DNA of 64,000 nucleotides from Planococcus salinarum. GTDB lineage: Bacteria > Bacillota > Bacilli > Bacillales_A > Planococcaceae. This document shows positions 9,666 through 18,127 of this stretch, piece after piece. Numbering within the stretch: position 1 is the first letter of the stretch; each line of letters begins with the position of its first letter. A program made the position numbers and the translations under genes. Under the pieces are notes generated by a model. It worked only from the letters and a program-made list of their open reading frames with translations, was not told the DNA's origin and searched no databases. The stretch spans positions 23,484 through 87,483 of the forward strand of contig NZ_VIFV01000015.1 of the NCBI RefSeq assembly GCF_007004625.1. The letters run 5' to 3'.

Positions 9666-10928
9666 ATGATTAAGAAAGTGCTGTTTGTTTCGGATCATGG
9701 AGATCCCTTGGCAAAGTTGGGCGGCAAGCAAGCCGGTGGCCAGAATAATTATGTAAAACAATTGGCACTTGCTCTGGAAAACAAAGGGGTGCAGGTCGAT
9801 GTCGTCACTCACTGGTGCGAAGATTCTGCCCCGCAGATCGAAACCTTCGGCAAAGCCTGCCGTGTTATCCGGATCGAAGCCGGATACAAAGGATTCGTTT
9901 CAAAAAATGAAATGCATTCGATGCTTTCCGCTTTTTATAAAGAGATGAAAGAGAAATTGCCGCTTCACACCTATGACATTGTCCATACGCATTATTGGCT
10001 GTCGGGATTAATCGGCATGAAGCTGAAAGAAGAGTTCAATCTGCCTTTCGTTCATACCTCACATTCTCTTGGATGGGCAAAAGAAGAAGCAACAGGAATT
10101 GAAGATGACACGCGTACGCAAGCTGAAACAGCGATTCTGCAAAAAGCCGATCAGGTGTTGGCCACAACCAACAGCGAAAAGTATTTGATCAGGCAGCAAG
10201 TCGACTCTCCTTCTCCCATCAATGTAATCCCCATCGGTGTTGACGAGGCATTTAAAGTGCGCGGCAGCCGGACCCATATTCGCAAAAAGCTCGGCTATTC
10301 CAGCCCACTATTCGTCTTCGCCGGAAGACTGGAAGAAACCAAAGGCATTTTCACATTGCTCAATGCTTTTAAATTGCTTTCCGAAAAAACGACAGAGACA
10401 TACCGGCCGCGATTGGTGCTTGCCGGCGGTGAACCGGATGCAATCGACCCGGTGACCAATCTGCCAAAAAACCATAAAATACGAAAAGCCTTGCGCGGCA
10501 TTGAAGAACACGTGGATTTTCTCGGACCTAAATCACAGGAAGAATTGGCGCTTCTTTTCAATTCTGCGACTGCGACAATCGTACCCAGTTTCTATGAATC
10601 ATTCGGCATGGTTGCAGCAGAAGCCCAGGCCTGCGGAAGCCCTGTCATTGCATCCAATGTCGGCGGGCTTAAAAATGTCGTACAGGACGGCGTAACCGGA
10701 CTGCTGGTGGAAACGAAGAATGCTGTGGATCTTGCGGTGGCGATGGAAGTAATCTCGATCAACTCGCTTCTCGCCCAACGCCTCAGCCGCCAGGCCGTGG
10801 AATTGGCCAAGAAAGATTTCCATTGGCCTTCGATTTCTGAAAAAGTATTGAAAATGTATGAGGTGGTAAACAATGAACGAAGCAACCCATTTGTTGGCAA
10901 CCGATTTGGATGGAACGCTGGTCGGTGA
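9666..10928 (+). CDS. GT4 glycosyltransferase, sucrose-phosphate-synthase-like
   Basis: A 420-residue GT-B fold glycosyltransferase. The N terminus has LGGKQAGGQNNYVKQLALAL, the glycine-rich loop seen in sucrose synthases and sucrose-phosphate synthases, and the C-terminal half has FAGRLEETKG and the nucleotide-sugar motif PSFYESFGMVAAEAQACG. The next gene, which overlaps it by 56 bases, encodes a sucrose-phosphate-phosphatase-like HAD protein. Together they suggest synthesis of sucrose or a related glycosyl compatible solute from a nucleotide sugar and a sugar phosphate (inference). The start at 9666 is chosen because GGAGATG lies 6 bases before it; an in-frame ATG at 9651 lacks a ribosome binding site. 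A sigma-B-like promoter precedes it. Confidence 0.85.
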   Translation: MIKKVLFVSDHGDPLAKLGGKQAGGQNNYVKQLALALENKGVQVDVVTHWCEDSAPQIETFGKACRVIRIEAGYKGFVSKNEMHSMLSAFYKEMKEKLPLHTYDIVHTHYWLSGLIGMKLKEEFNLPFVHTSHSLGWAKEEATGIEDDTRTQAETAILQKADQVLATTNSEKYLIRQQVDSPSPINVIPIGVDEAFKVRGSRTHIRKKLGYSSPLFVFAGRLEETKGIFTLLNAFKLLSEKTTETYRPRLVLAGGEPDAIDPVTNLPKNHKIRKALRGIEEHVDFLGPKSQEELALLFNSATATIVPSFYESFGMVAAEAQACGSPVIASNVGGLKNVVQDGVTGLLVETKNAVDLAVAMEVISINSLLAQRLSRQAVELAKKDFHWPSISEKVLKMYEVVNNERSNPFVGNRFGWNAGR

Positions 10929-11592
10929 CAGAAAAGGATTGGACAGGCTTCTCGGGTTTTACGAGAGCCAGGAATATGACGTCTCCCTGATCTATATCAC
11001 CGGTCGCCATCACCAGTCAGCTATGTCATTGATCGAACAGGAGAACCTCCCGATTCCAGAAGTATTGATTACAGATGTGGGCACAGAAATCCACCTTGGT
11101 CCTGCGCTCGAAAAAGACAGCGCCTGGGAACACAGGATGCTGAAGCATTGGCAGCCCGAGGCGATTGACAAACTTGCCGCTTCTTTTAAAGGATTGAAAA
11201 AGCAGGATCTTCCCGTCAGCAACCGCTGCTCTTTTTACGCGGAAGACAGCGATACAGTCCTTGCATTTGAGCAGCGGCTGGCTTCAGCCGGCATTCCGCA
11301 TAAGCTGATTTTCAGCGGCGGACGTGATCTCGACATCCTCCCTGCAGAAAGCGGCAAGGGAGCGGCACTCCAGTACATCCTGGATAAATTCAACGCTCAT
11401 GAAGCAAAGATGCTCGTGGCGGGGGATTCAGGAAACGACAAGGAAATGCTGACACTGGGTTTCCCTTCTGTAATAGTTGGAAATGCTCAACCCGAATTGC
11501 TCCAAAGTCCTGAAAGCCCGATGATTTTCAGAGCTTCGAAAGTTTGCGCGGGAGGCATCCAGGAAGCCTGGAACTATTTCCATCCGGAATAA
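10873..11592 (+). CDS. HAD phosphatase, sucrose-6-phosphate-phosphatase-like
   Basis: A 239-residue HAD-superfamily hydrolase of the Cof/S6PP type. Motif I is DLDGTL near residue 11 (nucleophile Asp), followed by TGRHHQSAMSL (motif II Thr), a Lys in ESGKGAALQYIL, and motif IV GDSGNDKEML. The segment SGGRDLDILPAESGKG is characteristic of sucrose-6-phosphate phosphatases. It begins inside the glycosyltransferase gene with AGGTGG 6 bases upstream of ATG, so the two are translationally linked and probably act in sequence: glycosyl transfer, then dephosphorylation. An alternative is glucosylglycerate- or mannosylglycerate-type chemistry. Confidence 0.85.
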   Translation: MNEATHLLATDLDGTLVGDRKGLDRLLGFYESQEYDVSLIYITGRHHQSAMSLIEQENLPIPEVLITDVGTEIHLGPALEKDSAWEHRMLKHWQPEAIDKLAASFKGLKKQDLPVSNRCSFYAEDSDTVLAFEQRLASAGIPHKLIFSGGRDLDILPAESGKGAALQYILDKFNAHEAKMLVAGDSGNDKEMLTLGFPSVIVGNAQPELLQSPESPMIFRASKVCAGGIQEAWNYFHPE

Positions 11593-11594
11593 GC

Positions 11595-11631
11595 ATCCCT
11601 CTCCAAACTTGAATTTTGGAGAGGGATTTTT
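11595..11631 (+). terminator. Terminator of the glycosyltransferase-phosphatase operon
   Basis: Thirteen-base perfect arms (ATCCCTCTCCAAA / TTTGGAGAGGGAT), 7-base loop, then T5, immediately after the stop. Confidence 0.92.
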
Positions 11632-11785
11632 GTATTCCCTTTTGCCGCAATCGTATTATCGTTTGTTTTTTCGCTCAGATGGTTTATATTTAATGGGACG
11701 GCAATTTCATTCAAGTGTATGGACTGCGCCAGGAAAATATACATAAACGCGCCGGATATATCCATTTAATAAGGAGGAATTTGAG

Positions 11786-12616
11786 ATGAGTAAAGTTGCG
11801 AATCTGCAAAAAGAGTCAATGGTCATGCTGAAAGAAACGAGCCGCACTTTTTTCATTCCCATCAGCTTTTTGGAACCTGTCCTAAAAAAGACTGTAGGCT
11901 CAGCTTATCTTTGCATGCGCGCAATTGACGAACTCGAAGATCATCCTGAATTGGAGGATGAAGTGAAAAGCCGGTTGTTAAGAGAAACCAGCAGAATGCT
12001 TCATCTGCCGTTCGACCGGGAAGCCTATGAAGCGATGCTCAAACCATACGAGCAGATGCTTCCCGAAGTAAGTCTTCGACTTGCTGACTGGATCAGCGTC
12101 TGCCCTCCTGAAATCGCACCGAAAGTTCTGGAATCCACAGCGGAAATGGCTGAAGGGATGGCAAAGTGGGTAGACCGTAAATTCGTCATCCGGACCCGTG
12201 AGGACCTCGATGACTATACGTATTATGTTGCGGGACTTGTCGGAACAATGCTGTCGGATTTATGGAAATGGCATGACAATACCGACACAGACCCTGAACT
12301 GGCCATCGGTTTCGGACGTGGACTGCAGGCCGTTAATATGCTCCGAAACCTGGACGAGGATCGTGAACGGGGAGTCAGTTTCGTGCCCGACGGCTGGACC
12401 CGTGACGACATGTTCAATTACGCCACCGAAAACCTGGCGCAGGCCGATTTATATGTGAAATCGATCCACAACAAGAGAATTCTCATGTTCTGCAAAGTCC
12501 CTCTTGCGCTCGCCCACAGCACATTAAAAGCGCTGAAATCGGGCAGGGAAAAAATGAGCCGTACTGAAGTGGAAGGCATTGTGGAGCAATTGAAGAAACA
12601 GGAACAAGTCAATTAA
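11786..12616 (+). CDS. Squalene/phytoene synthase family protein
   Basis: A 276-residue trans-isoprenyl diphosphate synthase relative. Both Asp-rich motifs are present: RAIDELEDHP near residue 46 and NMLRNLDEDRERG near residue 191, so a working head-to-head prenyl condensation site is plausible. Family members join two farnesyl or geranylgeranyl diphosphates into squalene, dehydrosqualene or phytoene. No desaturase or other carotenoid gene is nearby, so the product could be squalene or, as known for B. subtilis YisP, farnesol. The gene has its own ribosome binding site (AAGGAGG) and terminator and lies between a sugar-osmolyte operon and cardiolipin synthase. Confidence 0.85.
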   Translation: MSKVANLQKESMVMLKETSRTFFIPISFLEPVLKKTVGSAYLCMRAIDELEDHPELEDEVKSRLLRETSRMLHLPFDREAYEAMLKPYEQMLPEVSLRLADWISVCPPEIAPKVLESTAEMAEGMAKWVDRKFVIRTREDLDDYTYYVAGLVGTMLSDLWKWHDNTDTDPELAIGFGRGLQAVNMLRNLDEDRERGVSFVPDGWTRDDMFNYATENLAQADLYVKSIHNKRILMFCKVPLALAHSTLKALKSGREKMSRTEVEGIVEQLKKQEQVN

Positions 12617-12622
12617 GCCGGT

Positions 12623-12650
12623 AAGCCCGTTTCTTTTGAAGCGGGCTTTT
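12623..12650 (+). terminator. Terminator of the squalene/phytoene synthase gene
   Basis: Imperfect stem AAGCCCG-TTC / GAA-GCGGGCTT with a TTTT loop and a T tail, 7 bases after the stop. Confidence 0.85.
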
Positions 12651-12755
12651 ACTTAATGCATTTTAGCCGGCTTGTTTCTTCCAGTTTCTTCTTTTAAAGA
12701 ATAAATAAGTTTATACTGTAAATAACATCTGTATTTACATAAAAGGGGAAGTAAA

Positions 12756-14210
12756 ATGACCTTAACCATCATCAGTTTTTTAGCCGTCGCAACTTTCATA
12801 CTCAATATCTTTTTGGCTGCAGCACTGGTTTTTCTTGAACGCCGTGACGCTTCTTCGACCTGGGCCTGGCTTTTGGTCCTGTTTTTCATCCCAATTGCAG
12901 GATTCTTCATCTATCTGCTGCTCGGCAGAAAGCTCAGAAAAAAAACCCTCTTTAAATGGGAAGGCCGCACACGGGTCGGAATCGAAAAACTGATTGCCCA
13001 TCAGATGAATGAATTGCATGATGATACGTTTTATTACCGAAATGACAATACGAAGGAGTACAAAGACCTGATCTATCTTCACCTTCGGAACAATGGTGCG
13101 GTCCTGACACAAAATAATGATGTAAAAATTTTTAATGATGGCCGCGATAAGTTCGAAGCCTTATTGGAGGATATCAAAGGCGCCAAACACCATATCCACG
13201 TCCAATATTACATTTTCCGGCTTGACCAGCTGGGGACACGGCTTATGGACGCCCTGCTTGAAAAAGCGAAACAGGGTGTAAAAGTAAGGCTTCTTTACGA
13301 CGATATGGGATCCCGAACTTTGAGCAAAAGGCATTTCAAAGAGTTTAACAGGCACGGCGGCGAGGTTGAAACGTTCTTCCCGTCCAAACTGCCGCTCATA
13401 AATCCGCGGCTGAATTACCGCAACCACAGAAAAATCGTCGTCATTGATGGCTGCATCGGCTACCTCGGTGGCTTTAACGTCGGAGATGAGTATATCGGAC
13501 TCAGCAGGAAATTCGGTTATTGGCGCGACACCCATCTCCGTCTTGAAGGCGGTGCGCTGCATCCGCTGCAAACCCGCTTCATCCGTGACTGGAATCAGGC
13601 CTCCACCCGGCAGGATATCGAGTATGATGAGATTTATTTCCCAGCCATGGCGGAAAAAGGCACAACTTCCATGCAAATCGTCTCCAGCGGTCCGGATGAA
13701 GAATGGGAACAGATAAAAGACGGATATATGAAACTCATCAATATGGCCGATGAGTATATCTATATCCAGACACCCTACTTTATCCCCGATGCAAGCTTTT
13801 ATGATGCCATCCGCGTGGCCGCTCTGTCGGGCATTGATGTGCGTGTCATGATTCCGAATAAACCCGACCATCCTTTTGTCTACTGGGCGACTTACTCGTA
13901 TGCCGGACAGTTGCTGCGGGCGGGTGCACGGGTATTCATATACGACAATGGCTTCCTTCACACAAAAATGATTCTCGTCGATGGCAAGGCCTCAACAGTC
14001 GGCACCGCCAACATTGATGTGCGGAGCTTTAAATTGAACTTTGAAGTGAACGCTTTTATTTATGATAAAGAGATTTCCGGCGAGCTCGCCCGGCAATTCC
14101 ACCAGGACATGGAATTGTCGACGGAACTGACGATGGAAGCCTATTATGAAAGAACCAAAATGATCAAAACAAAAGAATCGATTGCCCGCCTGCTGGCACC
14201 GATCTTATAA
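12756..14210 (+). CDS. cls: Cardiolipin synthase
   Basis: A 484-residue membrane enzyme that condenses two phosphatidylglycerol molecules into cardiolipin and glycerol. Two N-terminal membrane helices (about residues 4-24 and 34-54) anchor it, followed by two phospholipase-D half-sites: NHRKIVVIDG near residue 224 and LHTKMILVDG near residue 403, each with the HxK(x)4D signature. Length and layout are standard for Bacillales Cls. It has AAAGGGGAAG as ribosome binding site and appears monocistronic, with repeats and a bidirectional terminator downstream. Cardiolipin content often rises under salt stress (known), which fits the neighbouring stress genes. Confidence 0.95.
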   Translation: MTLTIISFLAVATFILNIFLAAALVFLERRDASSTWAWLLVLFFIPIAGFFIYLLLGRKLRKKTLFKWEGRTRVGIEKLIAHQMNELHDDTFYYRNDNTKEYKDLIYLHLRNNGAVLTQNNDVKIFNDGRDKFEALLEDIKGAKHHIHVQYYIFRLDQLGTRLMDALLEKAKQGVKVRLLYDDMGSRTLSKRHFKEFNRHGGEVETFFPSKLPLINPRLNYRNHRKIVVIDGCIGYLGGFNVGDEYIGLSRKFGYWRDTHLRLEGGALHPLQTRFIRDWNQASTRQDIEYDEIYFPAMAEKGTTSMQIVSSGPDEEWEQIKDGYMKLINMADEYIYIQTPYFIPDASFYDAIRVAALSGIDVRVMIPNKPDHPFVYWATYSYAGQLLRAGARVFIYDNGFLHTKMILVDGKASTVGTANIDVRSFKLNFEVNAFIYDKEISGELARQFHQDMELSTELTMEAYYERTKMIKTKESIARLLAPIL

Positions 14211-14286
14211 GTGAAGCGGCAGCGAAGCGATGCAACGCACTTTCATGTCTCGAAGCTAGCGATAGCGATGCAGAGACAGGAGCAAT

Positions 14287-14377
14287 AAGGTTTTAGACGG
14301 AACAGCGAAGTGGCGTTTTTCGCCGCATAACTGGACCGCCTTATGACCCGAAGAGTTGGGCCGTTGAAGTCTGGACA
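14287..14377 (+). repeat. Dispersed intergenic repeat R1, copy a (plus orientation)
   Basis: Carries the family landmarks in order: AGCGAAGTGGCG, a GGCG...CGCCG hairpin, TTATGACCCGAAGAG, TTGGGCCGTTGAAG and the end TCTGGACA. The preceding stretch from 14211 also has AGCGAAGCG and AGCGATAGCGATG tracts that look like decayed repeat. Confidence 0.75.
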
Positions 14378-14423
14378 AGAATATATCCACTCCAAAGAAC
14401 CTTTGAGATATCCTTTCTGCATC

Positions 14424-14468
14424 AAAAGGCACCGGGGAGTAAGCAGTGCTTACTCCCAGGTGCCTTTT
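14424..14468. terminator. Long bidirectional terminator between cls and the VanY-like gene
   Basis: AAAAGGCACC and GGAGTAAGC arms pair with GCTTACTCC and GGTGCCTTTT across a very short loop, with GG/CA internal mismatches only. It sits 19 bases beyond the stop of the minus-strand peptidase gene. Confidence 0.88.
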
Positions 14469-14487
14469 GTCTTTCAAATAGTCTCTG

Positions 14488-15327
14488 TTATTGTTCCAGG
14501 TATTCTTCCAATGTGAGGCCCGCTTCGAAAATTTCCGTTGCCACTTGTTTTCCGACATACCGGAAATGCCAGGATTCATGCATATAACCCGTCAACTGTT
14601 CTTTGCCTTCCGGGTAGCGCAGGATATAGCCATAGCGATGCGCGTTATCAGCTACCCATTTGCCGGCCTCCGTGTCACCAAAACTTGCTGCAGCCCAGTG
14701 CTGCTCCTGCCCGGTTTCGCCAATATCAAAGGCCAAGCCGGTCTGGTGCTCTGAAAAGCCGGGACGGGCACTGTAGCGATCAGCCTTTTCCTGACCGTCT
14801 TTTGCCACATACCCTTCATACAATTCTTTCTGGCGTGTAAAGTCGCGGAAAGTACTGAAGGCAATCAAATCGATTCCCGCCTCCAACGCATCTGCCCGCA
14901 TCTCATCAAAAGCGCTTTTCGCTTCCGGATTTACGCCAGGAGCATAATCAGATGGCAGCGGATTTTGTTTGTTCACCAGCAAAATGCCATCAACAATCGC
15001 CGGTTCTTCCGGCAACTCGATGGATTCCGGGTAGACAGTCGCATCTTTGACTTCTTCTTCCGCCACTTCTTCATCCGGTTCCGGTGTTACCGGCAGGTTG
15101 TCTTTGGCATCTTCCGCTTCTTCTTCCGGAATGACAACATCTTCTTCCTGCACTTCTTCAATTCGCTCTTCCGCATCATTCCCCGTCAACGCATCAAGGC
15201 TCCGCTCCATATCCCAATCATGCAGATACATCCACACGGTGATGGACGCTGCAATCAGCAAAGCACCGATGATCAGGATCCATTTTATATAAGGTTTCTT
15301 GTTATTCATTGAATGGCGAGATTGCAT
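14488..15327 (-). CDS. D-alanyl-D-alanine carboxypeptidase, VanY/peptidase M15B family
   Basis: Membrane-anchored zinc peptidase of about 279 residues that trims the terminal D-Ala of peptidoglycan stem peptides. An N-terminal helix (KWILIIGALLIAASITVWMYL) is followed by a very acidic Glu/Asp/Pro-rich linker of roughly 60 residues, then the catalytic domain with ST-FRDFTRQ, the zinc motif SARPGFSEHQTGLAFDIG and the second zinc site ESWHFRYVG. Length is normal for the family. The start at 15327 has AAGGAGA 3 bases upstream; an in-frame Met further upstream has no such site. The acidic linker probably spaces the enzyme from the membrane (inference). Confidence 0.9.
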   Translation of the reverse strand: MQSRHSMNNKKPYIKWILIIGALLIAASITVWMYLHDWDMERSLDALTGNDAEERIEEVQEEDVVIPEEEAEDAKDNLPVTPEPDEEVAEEEVKDATVYPESIELPEEPAIVDGILLVNKQNPLPSDYAPGVNPEAKSAFDEMRADALEAGIDLIAFSTFRDFTRQKELYEGYVAKDGQEKADRYSARPGFSEHQTGLAFDIGETGQEQHWAAASFGDTEAGKWVADNAHRYGYILRYPEGKEQLTGYMHESWHFRYVGKQVATEIFEAGLTLEEYLEQ

Positions 15328-15445
15328 AGTTCTCCTTCTTTCTCTCAAAGTCTTTATTATTCTAACACCTTTATGATTGAAATTCTCCCTATATCATCGA
15401 ACTTTCGATATACTTGAAATGACTTTTTAGAGATTCGAGGTAACA

Positions 15446-16600
15446 ATGATGAACAACCAAAAATGGCTGTCACTTAATTTTTTTGCTTTCTTCTTTACCT
15501 GGGGAGTTTTTCTTCCTTATTGGACCGGCTGGCTGACAAACGATAAAGGACTCAGCGTTTCGGCGGCCAGCATCATCATGGGTGCCGGCATGATAGCCCG
15601 TTCCTTGTCGACTTTGCTGTTCTTTCCTCTGCTCACGCGCCTGTTTTCACTTGGCCGCCTCATGCAGATACTTGCCATTGCTTCACTCTTCATCATGGCA
15701 CTGTATATACCGGCAAATTCCTATACGCTGTTATTCGCCATTACGTTCCTCTTCAGCTTTATCTATCCGAACCTGCTGCCTGCGATAGAAAGCGGTGCAA
15801 CCGTACTGATGCAGACAGACCGCATCCATTACGGCAAAAGCCGCTCCTTCGGCTCACTCGGCTATACCGTCGCATTGCTGATTGTCGGCATCGTGACCGC
15901 TCTTTGGCAGGAGCAGGCCATCCTGTGGGTCATGATGGCGGGCCTGCTGTTTATGGCTATCACGCAGTCGGCAGTTTCACCCGCACCTTTGTCAATAAAG
16001 CCGGAACCCAAAAACAAAGCCAGCAAAGATGCTGTCCGGCAACTGCTGAAATCGAAAGCGTTCCTGACGGTGCTGTCGGTTTCAATTCTCCTGCAGGGCG
16101 CGCATGCCGCTTATTATAATTACGGCTTCATCTACTTGCAGGATATCGGCGTCAACAGTTTTTACATCGGCATCATTCTGAATGTCGCCATCATTTTTGA
16201 AATCGTCTTTTTTGCCAAAGCGGATACGTGGTTCGACAGGTGGAGCGTTTCTTCCATGTTCCTGTTGGCAGGCATCGGCTCCACGGTGCGCTGGATTCTG
16301 ATTTTCCTGTTTCCGACTGTCTGGGTCTTCATCTTTTCGCAGGTGCTGCATGCTTTATCATTCGGCGTCGCCCATTTCGCCTTTATCCGTTATATTTTCA
16401 AAAAACTTGATCCACTCCATATTCCGGCGGCCCAGGGCATGTATGCCGCCATCGCCATGAGCCTGAGTGTCGCGCTGCTGACCTTCATCGGCGGATTCCT
16501 TTACGAAATTTCGCCCGGCCTGTCGTTCCTTGGCATGATTACGTTCTCATTCCCGGCGGTTGTATTGGTTTTGCTAACCAGAAAGAAATTTTCCTATTAG
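15446..16600 (+). CDS. MFS transporter, HcaT/phenylpropionate-permease-like
   Basis: A 384-residue protein with 12 predicted membrane segments. The sequence near the N terminus (NFFAFFFTWGVFLPYWTGWL) and the conserved GKSRSFGSLGYTVA between helices 4 and 5 match the MFS_1-like (HcaT, YcxA-like) group of major facilitators. It is probably an uptake or exchange permease, but the substrate is not predictable. It is divergent from the VanY-like gene and has GAGGTAA 5 bases before ATG. A 37-codon gene with a strong ribosome binding site follows 76 bases later, possibly on the same transcript. Confidence 0.82.
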   Translation: MMNNQKWLSLNFFAFFFTWGVFLPYWTGWLTNDKGLSVSAASIIMGAGMIARSLSTLLFFPLLTRLFSLGRLMQILAIASLFIMALYIPANSYTLLFAITFLFSFIYPNLLPAIESGATVLMQTDRIHYGKSRSFGSLGYTVALLIVGIVTALWQEQAILWVMMAGLLFMAITQSAVSPAPLSIKPEPKNKASKDAVRQLLKSKAFLTVLSVSILLQGAHAAYYNYGFIYLQDIGVNSFYIGIILNVAIIFEIVFFAKADTWFDRWSVSSMFLLAGIGSTVRWILIFLFPTVWVFIFSQVLHALSFGVAHFAFIRYIFKKLDPLHIPAAQGMYAAIAMSLSVALLTFIGGFLYEISPGLSFLGMITFSFPAVVLVLLTRKKFSY

Positions 16601-16676
16601 TTTTTCAGTCCACCCCCATAAGCGTAGATTGCCCGTCGAATAAATGGACATCAACGCAACAAGGAGATGGACAAAA

Positions 16677-16790
16677 ATGAAACGAATTTCACAAAGCGAT
16701 CTTCTCACTTTGATGGATCGATTGGATCTTTTGTTAAATGAGCGCGAACAGGACAAGCGGCAATCACCAAACACTGCAGCTTCGGCATAG
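16677..16790 (+). CDS. Small hypothetical protein, 37 residues
   Basis: Short frame with a strong ribosome binding site (AAGGAG) 10 bases before ATG and a strong terminator 34 bases after the stop. The product (starts MKRISQSDLLTLMDRLDLLL) is an amphipathic Leu/Asp-rich helix followed by a polar, Gln/Asn-rich tail. No membrane segment, no cysteine and no recognised family. It may be translated from the upstream MFS transcript. Confidence 0.55.
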   Translation: MKRISQSDLLTLMDRLDLLLNEREQDKRQSPNTAASA

Positions 16791-16824
16791 GAAGACTTCA
16801 AGGAAAAATAATATAGTATGAAAA

Positions 16825-16862
16825 AAACAGCGCAATCCCTTAAAAAGGATTGCGCTGTTTTT
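16825..16862. terminator. Bidirectional terminator
   Basis: Fourteen-base perfect arms (AAACAGCGCAATCC / GGATTGCGCTGTTT) with an 8-base loop, A-rich before and T-rich after; shared by convergent genes. Confidence 0.92.
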
Positions 16863-16879
16863 AATTGGAAATATGTTAT

Positions 16880-17125
16880 TTAGAAAAGAATCGTTCCAAG
16901 CACCACGAAAAACAGGATGCCGAAGATAACGGCCATGGCCAACATCCATTTTGCTTCCCTGTCCATGCCCTGGGCTTTCATCTGGCGATACCTGAAAGTA
17001 TTGGTCATTACGAACAGCACTGTCATGAAGAGCACCGCGATATCCATATAACCCAGAATCAGGAAAACGACAGCCAGCACGCTGAGTGTTGCAATCCCGA
17101 TGCCTTGAAGCACTTTTAAACTCAT
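16880..17125 (-). CDS. Small membrane protein, 81 residues, unknown function
   Basis: Hydrophobic protein with about three membrane segments (VLQGIGIATLSVLAVVFLILGY, then IAVLFMTVLFVM, and a C-terminal LAMAVIFGILFFVVLGTILF) joined by a short basic loop RYRQMKAQGMDREAKW. The start at 17125 follows AGGGGGAG by 8 bases. It lies 53 bases downstream of yidC on the same strand but is separated from it by a strong terminator, so it is transcribed separately or by read-through. I do not recognise the family. Confidence 0.7.
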   Translation of the reverse strand: MSLKVLQGIGIATLSVLAVVFLILGYMDIAVLFMTVLFVMTNTFRYRQMKAQGMDREAKWMLAMAVIFGILFFVVLGTILF

Positions 17126-17142
17126 TTGCTTTACTCCCCCTA

Positions 17143-17169
17143 AAAAGAAAGCCGGCATCGGATGCCGGC
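17143..17169 (-). terminator. Terminator of yidC
   Basis: Minus strand: GCCGGCATC, one-base loop, GATGCCGGC, then TTTCTTTTT. The stem is a nearly perfect 19-base palindrome. Confidence 0.88.
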
Positions 17170-17178
17170 GAGCTTCTA

Positions 17179-18006
17179 TTATTTTTTCTTTTCCAAATCC
17201 ACTTTTTCTTGTTCTTTCTCTTCTTCACCTTCTTCATCTTCCACTGCTTCCAATGCGATTTCCGGATGATTGGAATAGAATTTCCGGCCGATGAACGTCT
17301 GGATAATCAGCAGAATACCACCGACAGTCCAGTAAACCGGCAGGGCCGCCATTGAAGTGAATGAAATGAACATGATCATGATCGGTGAAATGTAAATGAA
17401 CATTTTCATCTGTTTCTGTTGCTGTTCAGGCATCGTCCAAAGTGATACTTTGGCCTGATAGAAGTATACGGCACCGGCTATCAGCGTCATGGCAATATCC
17501 GGTTCGCCCAGGTTAAACCACAGGAATTCGTGCGATCGCACTTCCGGCGAGTAAAGAATGGCAAAATACAAGCCCATGACGATCGGCATTTGGATAACTA
17601 CCGGCAGACATCCCATATTCAATGGATTGACTTCATATTTTTTGTAAAGCCCCATCATTTGCTGTTGAAGCTTCATCTGTTCTTCTTTGTCTTTCGTCTC
17701 TTTCAGGCGTTTCTGGATGTCTTCCATTTCCGGACGCATTTTATCCATTTTGACTTTCATCCCCTGCTGGCGTTTATACGTGCGCAGCATGAATGGCATC
17801 AGCACCAACCGGATTACGACTGTGATGGCCACAATGGCAAGGCCGTAACTGCCGCCAAAGAGGTTCCCGAGGTAGTCGAGGGAGAAATCGAATGGTGCGA
17901 CAAAAAAGCTATAGAAAAAGCCTTCTTTATTTTCAATAGCCGCACAGCCACTCAGGAAAAGCACCGCAACTGTAAGCATCGACATTAATATTAATTTCTT
18001 TTTCAA
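17179..18006 (-). CDS. yidC: Membrane protein insertase YidC (SpoIIIJ/YqjG type lipoprotein)
   Basis: Insertase of about 275 residues that helps proteins fold into and enter the cytoplasmic membrane with or without SecYEG. It has a lipoprotein signal peptide with lipobox LSGC, then the conserved 60KD_IMP core with PFMLRTYKRQQGMKVKMDKMRPEM, NPLNMGCLPVVIQMPI and five membrane helices, and a highly charged Glu/Lys C-terminal tail that binds ribosomes in the family. I prefer the TTG start at 18006 (MKKKLILMSML...), because GAAGGTGA lies 5 bases upstream; a GTG at 18021 also fits the frame. The genome must have another YidC next to rnpA; this is the second, stand-alone type (inference). Confidence 0.93.
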   Translation of the reverse strand: MKKKLILMSMLTVAVLFLSGCAAIENKEGFFYSFFVAPFDFSLDYLGNLFGGSYGLAIVAITVVIRLVLMPFMLRTYKRQQGMKVKMDKMRPEMEDIQKRLKETKDKEEQMKLQQQMMGLYKKYEVNPLNMGCLPVVIQMPIVMGLYFAILYSPEVRSHEFLWFNLGEPDIAMTLIAGAVYFYQAKVSLWTMPEQQQKQMKMFIYISPIMIMFISFTSMAALPVYWTVGGILLIIQTFIGRKFYSNHPEIALEAVEDEEGEEEKEQEKVDLEKKK

Positions 18007-18127
18007 ATTAGTCACCTTCACCTTTTTAAACTATTAAGAAGTATACCGCATACGGAGAGCATATTTCAAACTACGAAAAGATGCCGTCCAATTTTCACCA
18101 CTGGATTTGACAGGATTGTGGCTGTGA

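Noticed and set aside
12709..12734. Sigma-B-like promoter in front of cls (GTTTAT-N14-CTGTAT)
   Set aside because: The -10 matches only 4 of 6 and lacks the GG dinucleotide; a sigma-A promoter is equally likely.
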